Assembly: GCA_916610825.1 (NCBI GenBank)
Contig: OU744450.1
Coordinates: 13,958,489 to 14,022,488, forward strand
Direction: 5' to 3'
DNA length: 64,000 nt
DNA from: Haliclystus octoradiatus
Taxonomy: Eukaryota > Cnidaria > Staurozoa > Stauromedusae > Haliclystidae
In this document: positions 22,201-31,740 of the stretch, one piece after another
Position numbering within the stretch: position 1 is the stretch's first letter
How the letters are laid out: every line of letters begins with the position of its first letter
Made by a program: the position numbers and the translations under genes
The notes under the pieces: generated by a model
Databases searched by the model: none
What the model was told of the DNA's origin: nothing
Seen by the model: the letters and a program-made list of their open reading frames with translations, nothing else

Positions 22201-24977
22201 TCTTCTAAGCATCCTCAGGTAATACAATAATGGCTAATAACTCCATTGAAGCACAGACTAGGCCTATGAACAATGACGTCAGAAGGATTGGATTCTAGTG
22301 GGTCTGAACATCAATATCACAAAGACAAAGTACGGTACATCTCCATAAGTTCGGGGAGCAGACGCAAATATATCTTGTAGTGGTCCAGACGCAAATATAT
22401 GTGGTCCAAAAGCAAGTTGACTCATTCAAATACCTTGGTGCAATGTTACCCTCTACCAGAGTTGATACTTTTACTCGCCATGGCATCACCTGGGGAGTAG
22501 CCAACTCAAGTCTTTGAATGAGTTCTGCTCATCAAACTCCTCAGAGACCTTAAAATTATGCCTGTTCCAACGTACCATTGAGCAATTTTTTCAATATGGA
22601 TCTGAATCATAGACTTTTTCTGAATCAGCCCAAAAATATCTGAACCAATCATACGATGTTATGCTTCGCGATGCCCTTGCTGTTACTGGCCAAATAAATT
22701 TTCAACATAATCATTAAGAACTCTTCCATCAGTCACCATCGCAGTGAAACATAAAAGGATGAAATTCCTTGGATATCATATACGAGCTGAAGAGAGATGC
22801 CCTCAGCCGTTACATAATGTTCTGCACTTCCCTCCAACTGGCAGAAAAAGAAGAGGGCACTGCTCAACGAGAACATTTTTCGATGTTTTATGTAATGATT
22901 TTGTAATTTGTGATGTTAATAGTGTTGTACAGAATCGTAGGCTAAATTTTTAAATATAGCCTATGTGTGTAAATGTAATTAAGCGTAAGAGGGACAGGTT
23001 ATTCGACTGAACAACACTGTTCACAAATATATAGACCTAGGCCTACTATATTAATCAAAATACCGGTTTACAGATTTTATCTGCTGATTGTGGTTCAAAA
23101 ATCTGAAATTCACAATCAGAAAATCTCTATAAATTTTGGTTTTGACAAAAATGCATCAAAACAACGAATGTGGAACATTCAATTGTTTTTGATAATTTCT
23201 AGATGATAAAATATTACGTAAATATTAGCCTAATGGTTAGATGATAGAGTTCTCTATCATAATTATCATTTCAAAAAATAGACAAGAGTAATCGCATTCT
23301 ACTTCATAAACTTGTGAGAACTAGACAGTTACAGTATACAATAGCAGTGGAAAAGGCATGTATTCTCTAAAGTCTGGTAGTCTATAGAAAAACATGTTTT
23401 CTTCCTACCAAAATATTTTTTCATTGCTTGAGAACCTTGACTTCCTCGTCAAGGCAAAATTTAGAGCTTGGGGATTATGCCTATTTATCACAGTTTTACG
23501 AACCCATTGTCAAATTGTCAACCAGACAACAACAAAAAAGTCACTCAAGATGAGATATAGGACTAACTCTAACCTGTAGGCTAGCCTATCCAACAACAGT
23601 GGGTGCAGATTTGAGCCTAAATTACTTAAATTAAGTCTGTAAAGTTAATTTAGGGTTCATATCTATGTAAGCCTACTACCTCAAAATTTAGGCCATTGAT
23701 CAAAAAATGAGTCTTTAGTCTTAGTGGTTCAACTTGACAATGAATTCAATACTTGCATTTTTGCCTTCAGTATATAGTGCATGAGCGTCTGCATTGTTGT
23801 TTTGATTCATGGATTCGTCGAGGTCTTTCTTGAATGGGTTACTCTCTTTTAATGAACCAGCCATGCTATCAAATGATAAATCCTGATCGAAAGTGTTCTG
23901 CTGCAGGTTTGCAGATATTGAGTGACCGCCAGCTGGCCCATCAATACATGGTGAACTTGTTACACCAGATTTATTCTCAGTTAAAAAGTCAATAAATTCT
24001 TTACCCGAAATGGGTTTAACTTCTAATGATTTTGTTGCACATAATTCATTCCGTTGTGTTCGTAGGGCATTTTCCTTAGTATAGCTTTTTGTGACGTTTG
24101 TTATATTTTTAGGGATGTCTCTATCATCGTTTGTATTTACAGTTGATCTTCGTTTACCAACACCAAATAAAGAAGGCATGGATATAGGTTCAAGAGGACT
24201 AACATTAGAGTTTGGAATAGAAGCTGGTTCTTCTATTCCATTGGTTTGCTCGTCCGAATTGTAGCCAAGCATCGTTTTCAGGGTGGCTAGCTGACTTTGC
24301 CCCATTTCTAATTTCGATAGATACGGATCATTGTAGGCTGGTGGGTCTGGCTGGGATGAAGCAGAATGTGACTTGAATCTACTTTCTTTTAGTTCAATAA
24401 TTTCAGAACTGCCAGTTTGATTCTTGCATCCCAGCTCTGATGTCTCTGTTCTAGTAAGGGGTGGCAACCCTTTGAACATTTGCAACTGATCACGAAATGA
24501 TAATTCCGATTCCTCTTGCAGAAATTGATTTTCCTCCGTTGAATAAGAGAATTGATCATCAGCTGATAATGCATAGTATCTTTCATGATCTTTCGTAAAC
24601 CCAACTGCAGTATTAGATGATTCTTTGTATTTTGATCCTTGCATACCATTAGGCCTATTCATAACTAGCTTTTCATTTCCAGGCAGCATTGGCGGAGAGG
24701 GTGTAGTACTAAAGCCTCTGGCGTTAAATTTAGCAGTAGAATCCACATGTAAGCTATTTCCATTATTTCCAGAGTGTTTTTTAGGAACAGGTGGAGGGGG
24801 GAGTTTTAACATTCGTTCGGCTCCAGTTGAATGCTCAGTTAGAAATGTTTTAGTGTTTCCAATACTTGCATTGATGCCTTTCCCTGGTCTCCGAAATTCT
24901 TTAGATGGCCGACGTTTCATTTGAGTTTTAGGTCTTTCTTTTGTTGGGTGTTTCAGAGGATTAGTACTTCCCTCCAT
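6087..24977 (-). CDS. SAM-domain, proline-rich adaptor-like protein (nine exons predicted)
   Basis: Predicted exons, 5' to 3': 24977-23739 (3' end uncertain), 21251-21218, 19919-19565, 14548-14506, 13705-13597, 11001-10951, 8759-8661, 7239-6876, 6225-6087 (TGA at 6089-6087). From exon 2 onward phases join exactly and splice sites are GT/AG; total about 810 aa. The start ATG has a good context (GCCATGG) just after an acceptor-like TTTTCAAG. The protein has an acidic, Ser/Pro-rich N-terminal half with LPPPPVPKK and LPPPPPGD SH3- or profilin-type ligands, a NIYEEV tyrosine motif of SH2-ligand type, one SAM domain, then a KPVKPPKPARPARATRP basic stretch and a Lys/Arg-rich tail. No enzyme domain is visible. 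It probably acts as a cytoplasmic signalling scaffold (inference). I do not recognise the ortholog. The exon 1 to exon 2 join is the weak point. Confidence 0.72.
6350..6785 (+). pseudogene. non-LTR retrotransposon 3' remnant in the last intron of the SAM gene
   Basis: A decayed plus-strand frame gives YGRLSISRYQFIN and WNSSPESVVTSKTLFSL, the same C-terminal motif as the element at 1561-2498. The 3' UTR ends in an (AAC)n tail at 6764-6785. Several in-frame stops are present. Confidence 0.65.
7917..8040. repeat. GTTCATGAAC-rich short repeat, copy D
   Basis: Begins CCCCTGTGAAAAATG and ends TTTTCTTTTGCAGTGGA, with six near-palindromic TTCATGAA units inside. It lies in an intron of the SAM gene. 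Confidence 0.6.
8661..13705 (-). CDS. SAM adaptor: three exons encoding the SAM domain
   Basis: Exons 13705-13597, 11001-10951 (51 nt) and 8759-8661 join in phase. The joined product has TEWQCKDVCNWLKLVGIG at SAM helix 1-2, FSDQGITGIQLMNI in the middle and REIILSEIYNMK as the long C-terminal helix. The W..DV..WL...G..........GI.G..L..I pattern is the SAM signature. SAM domains mediate homo- or hetero-oligomerisation. The donor and acceptor sequences are GTAAGT, GTACTA and GTGAGT with TAG acceptors. Confidence 0.82.
8891..9280. mobile_element. 390-bp near-perfect palindrome (foldback MITE)
   Basis: The left arm starts TAGTTGCAAATCTACAATC and the right arm ends GATTGTAGATTTGCTA. The arms match through CCGGAACTAGTTCCAGGCTCTT versus its complement at 9103, leaving a loop of about 25 bp near 9075-9100. 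It has no ORF. The tight loop and 180-bp arms would form a cruciform or long hairpin RNA. Confidence 0.75.
10150..10246. mobile_element. MITE of the GCAGGCTA / TTTTAGTCTGGATGCAGG family
   Basis: Begins ACTAGCCTAGTAC and ends TAGTCTGGATGCAGGCTAG, with an internal TTTACACTTTCCTTAAGAAA shared with the 102-bp MITE at 52624-52725. The left half is diverged. Confidence 0.5.
10663..11705. repeat. further GTTCATGAAC-type repeats, copies E and F (10663-10762, 11655-11705)
   Basis: Copy E has weakened units (TCATGAAGT, GTTCATAAAC) and ends GTGCAGGGGAAG. Copy F is a 50-bp fragment with ATTCATGAACAGTTC. Both are intronic. Sequence between them has no gene or recognised repeat. Confidence 0.45.
12282..13214. 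mobile_element. foldback element flanked by TTAA
   Basis: Two arms of about 390-410 bp in inverted orientation (12286-12690 and 12830-13210) surround a spacer of about 140 bp. Ends are TTAA-AGTGTTTATCC and GGGATATACACT-TTAA. The TTAA on both sides suits piggyBac-type TTAA targeting. A TA duplication, as in Tc1/mariner, fits the same bases. No transposase is present. Short ORFs inside the arms (12348-12598) are shadows of the repeat, since the sister arm at 4751-5165 breaks them. Confidence 0.75.
13285..13420. repeat. degenerate repeats of a GCGGTCACCT/GCGGCCACCTG motif
   Basis: Four or five diverged units (GCGGTCACCTCTATACA, GCGGCCACCTGTCT, GTGGTCACTA, AAGGTCACCTGCC) spaced about 25-45 bp. 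A repeat remnant; the class is not certain. Confidence 0.4.
13836..14015. repeat. GTTCATGAAC-rich short repeat, copy G
   Basis: Two clusters, near 13855-13866 and 13957-14010. The second has five palindromic units in 55 bp, including GAACTGTTCATGAACTG and GTGTTCATGAACAGTTC. Intronic, between the SAM-coding exon and the 43-nt exon. Confidence 0.55.
15187..18716 (-). pseudogene. gypsy gag-pol remnant: gag, protease, RT, RNase H
   Basis: Read 5' to 3': gag from ATG 18716 (MSRRAKCKSVN), with the core around 18223-17906. Zinc knuckles are CKHCTNKNTAHESNNC and CHNCGRKGHIRPIC (17890-17760). Protease IATPDSGAEVCVA is near 17580. The RT spans 17289-16222 with LCVDFTNLNKF, TLDAMSGY, AVMGLVSAGDEYCRRGDEAF and catalytic VVDDILLLDD. 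RNase H and its C-terminal piece ENTRLQRLKEQL and IPDALSHAPV end at 15187. Traces of the integrase H2C2 region (LHDSHQGIVRTKQ) lie near 15130. Damage: stop TAG in place of Trp after DAMSGY (about 16486), several frameshifts, a 362-bp solo LTR in the RT, and loss of the integrase core. Confidence 0.85.
16711..17072 (+). mobile_element. solo LTR inserted in the gypsy RT region, 5-bp TSD
   Basis: TGGCCGG...GATACA, 362 bp, has TG...CA ends and exact GCTAC duplications at 16706-16710 and 17073-17077. Removing it rejoins the RT reading (LDSMVA continuing into KGIIKPADD). A TATA-like TATAAA near 16739 and AATAAA near 16963 give a plus orientation, opposite to the host gypsy. No internal region remains, so it arose by LTR-LTR recombination. 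Confidence 0.88.
18945..19560. other. intron sequence with no recognisable feature
   Basis: AT-rich intron between the gypsy element and the 19.6-19.9 kb exon. I see no ORF, repeat or RNA motif. Confidence 0.5.
19565..19919 (-). CDS. SAM adaptor: acidic/proline-rich exon
   Basis: Acceptor CACTATAG and donor GTAAGTGG bound 355 nt. It encodes EPMRPLPPPPPGD, an acidic block around SSGDEDSLLD and NSDSEDEDG, and ends NIYEEVACK. A 34-nt microexon (21251-21218) precedes it in phase. A 43-nt exon (14548-14506, ESTNSSDKASKSE) follows in phase, across a 5-kb intron that contains the gypsy element. Confidence 0.75.
20085..21060. repeat. GTTCATGAAC-rich repeats, copies H and I (20085-20520, 20855-21060)
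   Basis: Two dense clusters with more than a dozen TTCATGAA or TTCATAAA units. Shared context includes AATGGCCCAATT and AATGGCCCAATTTTAG. Copy H ends GTTTCACAAGGGAG and copy I ends near GTTTGCAGGAGG, again resembling the AGGGG terminus. They lie in the intron between the 34-nt exon and the acidic exon. Confidence 0.55.
22380..22960 (+). pseudogene. non-LTR (RTE/L1-like) retrotransposon C-terminal remnant
   Basis: The decayed plus frame reads VDSFKYLGAMLPSTRVD, CLFQRTIEQFFQYGSES, SAQKYLNQSYDVMLRDAL and RMKFLGYHIRAEERCP followed by PTGRKRRGH. This is the YLG ... YGSE.W ... FLGH..R ... RGR region downstream of the RT in this class. In-frame stops and shifts are present. It is inserted in intron 1 of the SAM gene, antisense to it. 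Confidence 0.7.
23739..24977 (-). CDS. SAM adaptor: large N-terminal exon
   Basis: A 418-codon frame opens at 24977. The first 60 residues are basic (KRRPSKEFRRPGKG), followed by LKLPPPPVPKK. The remainder is low-complexity Ser/Asn/Glu with tyrosine motifs such as RYYALSADD and PAYNDPYLSK. The frame ends in KLNH-stop at 23721. Exon 2 needs a phase-0 donor, and the only late candidate is GTCAAG at about 23738, which is weak. An unseen intermediate exon or alternative 3' end is possible. Confidence 0.65.
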
Positions 24978-25419
24978 GGCCTTGAAAACAAAAATGTCAT
25001 CTCATTGGATCTAGCATTTCGCCATTTGTTGGGGAATAAAGAACGGAGAGCTGTATAAATGCCCCTGGGTAAAGCCAATCAAGCTGATTAAATATCTCTT
25101 ACTTATCAACCATAGCCAGTAATATGTAAAACAATCTATACATTTACCTTTTAATATATATCAATATGCATTGAAGTAACGTAATTCTTGAGCTAAAACT
25201 TATATTTCTCTCCAAGATCAAATTTCAAATCTCGAAGCAAAACATCTCACAGATGAGATAATAACTTAGAGGTCTGGGAATATGTTTACTCAATTTGAAA
25301 CTCATAACTTAAACGAGGCTACAGTGTTTTTGTATTTGAGTTGCCATGGAAACGAGTCAAAGCGGCTATTATCATCATATGTTTTGATGTATTATATAAA
25401 AAGCTCTGATTATCATTGA

Positions 25420-28400
25420 GTATACCTACACAAGTGTGGACAACTTAGAAAATACATTTAAACTGTTTATCAGCAATAAAGCTAAAGAATCGGAAGATAT
25501 AATACTTAAATCCGGGAACAGTGCAATTATAAAAGATCTAACAAAAAGTAGCAGAAAAATCACAACTATTTTACCACTGCAGCTGATTATATAGGAATAG
25601 ATCGAATCAATAATTTAACAGAGGAGACACTTATTAACCACAGAAGTGTTAAAGATATTAAAGCTAATTATGACGGAACTTGCTTTGACTTGAAGAACTT
25701 AAACTTGAAGAAGTAGGCAATTGCACTCAAGGCACTTAAGAAAATCAACCCAAGAAAGTCATGCGGATGGATGATGGATTACCTCCAAAACTTCTTTAAA
25801 AGATTGCTTATGGAATAGCAAATTCATCTAATATGTATAATGACTGCATAACACTAAAGGCAATGGCCAACGTCATGGAAAATGGGAGGATGGACCCCAG
25901 TATTTAAAGCTGGAGACAAGAAAATTGAAAAGAACTGTAGTCCCATCACATATCTTACTTGTATCGACAAAGTCTTTTAACAAATGCTAAGTGCTAAAAT
26001 TACAAATCATTACGATCCAACATTTTATAAGAAAATGGCAGCTTACAGAATAATGCAAAGCTGTGAAACTACTAAGCAAGAGCCTCTATCCCGTGTTCCG
26101 CTCCATGAAACTGAGAGTCGCTGCACTCGTGGCTGTATGAAATGGAGTTCTGACGCAATGCACACAGGCTAACGGCGTTTGACTATGAAACTACTCTGCT
26201 AACACTAATCGAAGACTGGAAACTAGCGGCTGATAATCACAAACTAGTGATTGTGTTGTCAACTGACATGAACAAGGCATTCGATTCATTATACCACCTA
26301 TTGATTGTTAAGAAGGTTGAGGCCTACGGATTTGACAGTCATTCTCTAGATCTAAGACGATCATTCTTCGACAAAAGGCTCAAAAGATTAAAGATTTATC
26401 AAAACAAGAGTGAATGGAACCAATCTTTCGGACCTCTTCTCTGGAATATGTTTCAAAACGGCATGTCGTATCTACTTTTAAATTTACGCTATAATTTCCA
26501 TTTGCTCTTTTAAATTTACGCTGTTTCCATTTGCTATGTCCGTATGTAAGGCGGGGATTCACGATGACATTTTTGATGCAATTGACTTGAAACACATATC
26601 AATGGATTCGTTATTAACCAGAGGCGTACATGGCCGGCTTCATTTCTTAAATAAATACATCGAAGTTGATAAAAACCAATGAAAACTGAATCCTTTTTCA
26701 ACAACAATGCTTTCTCAGTCTGTCTCAGACTGAAGCGCTAACTAAGCAGTTTCGCACTTGAATGACTTTCTATTGTCTCGCAAAAACAAAACAGCACAAT
26801 CCTTTGTTGCGAAGTGACAGATAATTTGTGTATTTTCATCGTAGTAATTCTCAGAATGAAATTCAAACGTAAACAAACTAAAACAACACGTATATTTATA
26901 TGAAAGTGAAACAAATAAGATGTGTCATCATCTTATCTTCAATTGGAAATTATTTAATGATTGATTATAAATTATTATTGAAAAATGACTTGGAATAGAA
27001 GTTTATGAAATTTGTAAACAAACCTGTGTTATGGAAATTAAATTACGAAGATACAAAATAAAAATATTTCCTGTATTACAGCCAGTGTTAAATTGTACAG
27101 TACTGCAATGAAATTTAATTAAAATATAGAAACAATTGCAATACCAACTTCCACTTCGTCAGTGACATAAATAAATTAAACTATAAAAGAAAGTACATGA
27201 CAGTAATTAATAAAATAAGATGTAAAGATGATAAATAGTTTCTCATTTTATACTTTTTCAGAAGTCACTTGAATCAAATGTTGCATAGCCACGTTATGAA
27301 TAAAAAATAATCAATCAAATTTTTAGGGATAACGTGCCAGTGTTGTTAGGTGGAACATAATAAAATTTAGACAAACCCCCCGGGACAAACCCCCAAAAAT
27401 TGTTACCTTGCATTTTTATGACACTCGGGTTAGAAATGTTTCTTTGAATTTTTTTGGGGGGTGTATGGCTACTTAACTTCAACTTGCTTTGGGTAAACTA
27501 AAATAGTATCCTAATATCGTAAACAAATCCTGTGCGTTCCACTTTTCATTTCTCAACTTTTTGCTTCTTTGAACAGCAAAATATAAAATAGAGTAATTTC
27601 TGAATTACATTTCGGCTTCAATAATCTTTTCTACATAGATTTCTTCATGCATTTATTTGAAACAGTCGAGCCAGATGATTCACAACTCAATATAAGCATG
27701 CAACTCGAAATCTAGTTCCGTAAAATACTCTAATCTAACTATGTATGCTGACGATCATCAACTATATGTCAAAGGAAGTAATGCTGCAATTGTCGATGCA
27801 GAGCTTAAAACGCAAGGGGAAATAGCATCAAAGTGGTACAAAGATAACTTAATTACTACTGGCAAACCCTGATAAGTTCCAATCATTCACCATCAACCCA
27901 AGGAACATTGACAAAGAAAATGTGCATAAAAAAAAGCTCCAAATAGATGATAAGGAGATAAATAAAACAGGTACCATAAAAATATTGGGAGTTACATTCG
28001 ATGAGAAACTTACATTTTCTAGCCCTCGGGTTCTAACCATCTGAAAAATTTATTATGAGCGGCTAGCCAAAAAAGTTGGAGTTCTTCGACGTATACGAAA
28101 ATTAGTACCTCTTAATGCAAAGCGTATATTATATAAAACATCCATCCTACCACATTTAACGTTCTGCCATTTATTATGGAATTTTTGTAAAGCATCTGAT
28201 ATGAAAAGAATCGAGAAAATACAAGACCGTGCATTGAGCATTGTCTAGTTATCTACTTCTGAATCATATGAACAGCTTCTTTTAAAATCAAATCTACCAA
28301 CATTACTTAATCGTAGATTACAAAATATTGCAATACTTATGTTCAAAATTAAAAACAAAATGCTAGAATCAAACTGCATAAATGAGTTATCTTTTTCAAA

Positions 28401-28600
28401 AAATGTAGTTATAGCCTTCGAAATAATGACTTTAAAATACCTGTTTATAATACATCCAATCTGGCAAACATTCAATCAGATATCACGGTCCGTACATTTG
28501 GTCTAAACTTTATCCAGATTTGAAGAACGAAGAAAGTTTAGAATGTTTCAAATTAAATATAAGAAAACAGTCATTTCAAGCCTGCTAGATAATAACACAA
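25420..28600 (+). pseudogene. non-LTR retrotransposon ORF2 (jockey/CR1-like), split by a 1.26-kb insertion
   Basis: The first part (25420-26475) includes AADYIGIDRINNL, then VIVLSTDMNKAFDSL (RT motif with catalytic D) and FGPLLWNMFQNGMSYL. The second part resumes at 27735 with MYADDHQLYV (YADD catalytic box), KFQSFTINPRNI, KILGVTFDEKLTF, ILPHLTFCHLLWNF and RIEKIQDRALSIV. Normally the MSYL and YADD blocks are about ten residues apart. Many stops and frameshifts are present. It ends near 28600, before a poly-A-like run and an (AT)n tract. Confidence 0.8.
26476..27734. other. insertion of unknown type inside the RT of the 25.4-28.6 kb element
   Basis: About 1.26 kb, bounded by the two RT halves. 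Its left end has a 30-bp near-tandem duplication of TTTTAAATTTACGCT...TTTCCATTTGC. No coding region, LTR or clear TIR was found. It contains a G/C-homopolymer patch (AAACCCCCCGGGACAAACC, later TTTTTTGGGGGG). Confidence 0.5.
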
Positions 28601-28657
28601 ATTGCTGTAGTTTATGTTAATTATAAACATGTCCACTAGTTAAAAAAAAAAAGAAAG

Positions 28658-28660
<3 letters not shown>

Positions 28661-28688
<28 letters not shown>
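28661..28688. repeat. (AT)n microsatellite
   Basis: About 14 AT units at the 3' boundary of the minus-strand Penelope-like copy. Confidence 0.9.
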
Positions 28689-28691
<3 letters not shown>

Positions 28692-29945
28692 TTAAAGCAA
28701 AAGATAGCGACAAAAAACTACAAGTAGTGGTTGTTGAAAAATTTTCGGTATTATACATTATACCATCGTCAGTTCAAAAGAAAGAAATATTAATTTACAA
28801 ATTACTTATAGGCTAAGGATCTAAAAACTTAATACATTCTAATTGTTAAAAATAGTGCTAAAAATAAAACAATGAAACAGAAAGGAAACCTATTCAATTA
28901 CAATATGTTCTATCATGCATATATTTACAAAAGGAGACGAGAACGGATAGAGTCACTCTGAGTGTTGAGAGTCGGTTTCCTTTCGCGAATGATTAGCATT
29001 TTGTGAACCAAACAGTCAAACTTGTTGTTACATTTTCTCACTACTGAAAACAGATGTTGTGAATCACTGATAGTCCTATTGTGTGAATGTAAGTGTCGTC
29101 CGACAGCCGAGCTCGATCCACCGTGTTCGGCAATGCGTTGATGAAGGTGTCGGCATGTAAAACCGACATAACTCGCATCACACGAGTCACACTTGAATTC
29201 ATACACAACGCATTGACGAGACAGTAAAATCGGTCTCGGCTCCCGGACTCTAAGTTCATCATTTAATTTTCTACTTTTAAATATCGGTCTAAACTGTTGA
29301 CCGACTTCAACACTCAGAGTTCCTAATTGTTTACGTAAAGAGTTAGCAGATATCTGGTCTTTATACGGCAATATAATATTGATTGTATTGTTCTTTTGTG
29401 GATTTTCATTGTTAGTCGTAAGGCGATTAAATTTAGAAATACAATAATCAATAAAATCTAAGGGATACTTCAGTTTTAAAAATACATCCTTAATATTTAA
29501 ACAGTCTGAATTAAATATATTGTCATCGGACGATAACCGTCGTGCACGATCTAACATGGTTAAAATAAGGCCTCGTTTGTATTTTTCATCAACATGACTT
29601 TGGTAATGAAGCAATAGTCCACAATCAGTCTGCTTTTTGTAGATAGAGGTTTCTATAATAGAACCGTTTTTATTGAGCATAATGCCAAGGAATGGTAATT
29701 TATTATCTTGCTGTACCTCAAAAGTAAATTTTAAAGAGGAACTATTGTTTAAAACATTTAAAAATTCTACTGCTTCAGAATAACTGGGCATAACAGCAAA
29801 CGTGTCATCAAGATATCGACAGTAATATCGTGGTAAACAGTTCTGTTGATCAAGTGTATCCTCTAAATCGCACATAAATACATTTGCCATTAATGGACCA
29901 AGCGGTGAACCCATAGCAACACCATCAATTTGCTCGTATAAATTA
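28692..29945 (-). pseudogene. Penelope-like element, 5'-truncated copy with intact 3' RT and GIY-YIG endonuclease
   Basis: A single open frame (29914-28925, 329 codons) begins inside the RT at MGSPLGPLMANVFM and contains CRYLDDTFAV (catalytic YLDD) and FEVQQDNKLPFLGI. It ends with the GIY-YIG domain (VYEFKCDSCDASYVGFTCR, then HLHQRIAEH). RT plus GIY-YIG is diagnostic of Penelope-like elements. The N-terminal RT half is missing: the copy stops abruptly at 29945, where it meets the plus copy head to head. The 3' UTR ends at CTTTTGCTTTAAAA (minus), shared with the plus copy. This half is unbroken, so it is young. Confidence 0.88.
28742..28775 (-). ncRNA. hammerhead-ribozyme-like core in the Penelope-like 3' UTR
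   Basis: On the minus strand: CTGACGA (28772-28766), a 5-bp helix GGTAT (28764-28760) / ATACC (28751-28747), then GAAA (28746-28743) and a U-rich tract. CUGANGA - helix II - GAAA is the hammerhead core, and such ribozymes are established in Penelope-like element terminal regions. Helix III is minimal and I could not pair helix I well, so activity is uncertain. Confidence 0.6.
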
Positions 29946-31740
29946 CGTGGAGAGTGTTATTCAAGAAGAAATTATTTTCAAACTAGGAGAGCTAAAGAAA
30001 TTAAAATTGGAGGTTAACTCTTTATTTACTGAAATCCGAAATACTTGCTCTGTTTTACGTTATTGTTCTATACTGCAGACTATTACTCAGCTCCGTAACA
30101 ATTTATATATGACTATTGTAAAGAAACACACACGAAAAATATCCCGCATGATGGCAGCGGATAGTAACCAAGGTAACATAGATGAACATATTACTAATTT
30201 ATCTTCTTATAATTTATCATTTTTTGAAAAGCTCAAACTATCAAGAGGCTTAAAATTTTCCCTTCCGAATAGAACTAAATGAAAAAGATTCCAAAATGAT
30301 TTTAGCTAGTTTCGAATCTGGAAATTAGACCATGATTTAACAGATGAAGGGAAAGAATTAACAGCAGCAACTCTTCGTTCTATCGCTTTGAATTATGTTA
30401 AGCGCAAAGGTCCATCTGCACCAAAACAACTTGTCAGGGCAGCCAAGAGGTTAAAAAAGAGAAATGACATCGTTGTCACCAAACCCGATAAGGGGAATGG
30501 CGTCGTCGTGATGGATAAACACCATTACATAGAATTATTAAACAAGGCATCCATTGATATTCCCGAAAAGTTTGCTCCATTTGTAGAAGGCCCTCGGAAA
30601 AGAGGAAGACCTAGAAAAGTAGACGATCCGCTACTTGCAAAGAAAAGAGCAGTAACAGAAGCAATTGGACGGATTTTGCCTAAGCAGATTGGTGACAGTA
30701 TTCTACCCCGTGATTCTAGACTTGCCCATTTATATGGCCTACCAAAGACCCACAAACAGACATTAGCAATGCGACCGATACTAAGTGCTACTAATACGTA
30801 TAACTTCAAGCTCGCAAAATGGCTAGAGAAAAAGCTACAGCCAATTTCTAATAATATTTTTACTTTGAAAGATGCTTTTGAATTTTGTGATGAAGCGAAA
30901 ACTTTAGTTCTAAGTGAATCAGACATTTTGGTATGATATGACGTGTCTTCTTTATTTACAAATGTTCCCGTAGAAGAGACAATAAAAATACTCGTGGAAA
31001 AGGCTTTTAAAGATGATTGGTTTAACCAAACGTACGATCTTTGTATTACTTCTGAAGGTCTAATTGAATTATTACAATTAGCTACTAAAAATCAATTATT
31101 TCAATTAAATGGTAATTTATACGAGCAAATTGATGGTGTTGCTATGGGTTCACCGCTTGGTCCATTAATGGCAAATGTATTTATGTGCGATTTAGAGGAT
31201 ACACTTGATCAACAGAACTGTTTACCACGATATTACTGTCGATATCTTGATGACACGTTTGCTGTTATGCCCAGTTATTCTGAAGCAGTAGAATTTTTAA
31301 ATGTTTTAAACAATAGTTCCTCTTTAAAATTTACTTTTGAGGTACAGCAAGATAATAAATTACCATTCCTTGGCATTATGCTCAATAAAAACGGTTCTAT
31401 TATAGAAACCTCTATCTACAAAAAGCAGACTGATTGTGGACTATTGCTTCATTACCAAAGTCATGTTGATGAAAAATACAAACGAGGCCTTATTTTAACC
31501 ATGTTAGATCGTGCACGACGGTTATCGTCCGATGACAATATATTTAATTCAGACTGTTTAAATATTAAGGATGTATTTTTAAAACTGAAGTATCCCTTAG
31601 ATTTTATTGATTATTGTATTTCTAAATTTAATCGCCTTACGACTAACAATGAAAAATCCACAAAAGAACAATACAATCAATATTATCAATATTTCAACAA
31701 CCACTACTTGTAGTTTTTTGTCGCTATCTTTTGCTTTAAA
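29946..31740 (+). pseudogene. Penelope-like element, plus-strand copy lacking GIY-YIG
   Basis: One frame runs from 29947 to about 31652, interrupted by three nonsense codons: TGA 30280, TAG 30307, TGA 30934. Landmarks are FEKLKLSRGLKFSLP, VVTKPDKGNGVVVMD (Penelope N-terminal signature), an AT-hook-like KRGRPRK, LYGLPKTHK, YDVSSLFTNVP and CRYLDDTFAV. After 31647 there is a 1-base insertion. A deletion near 31685 then removes the whole GIY-YIG region and most of the 3' UTR, rejoining at TTTCAACAACCACTACTTG. Bases 31114-31685 are an inverted duplicate of 29945-29375, apparently identical over at least 530 bp by translation and spot checks. Confidence 0.85.

Noticed and set aside
24625-24924. Plus-strand 99-codon frame
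   Set aside because: Antisense shadow of the large SAM-adaptor exon.
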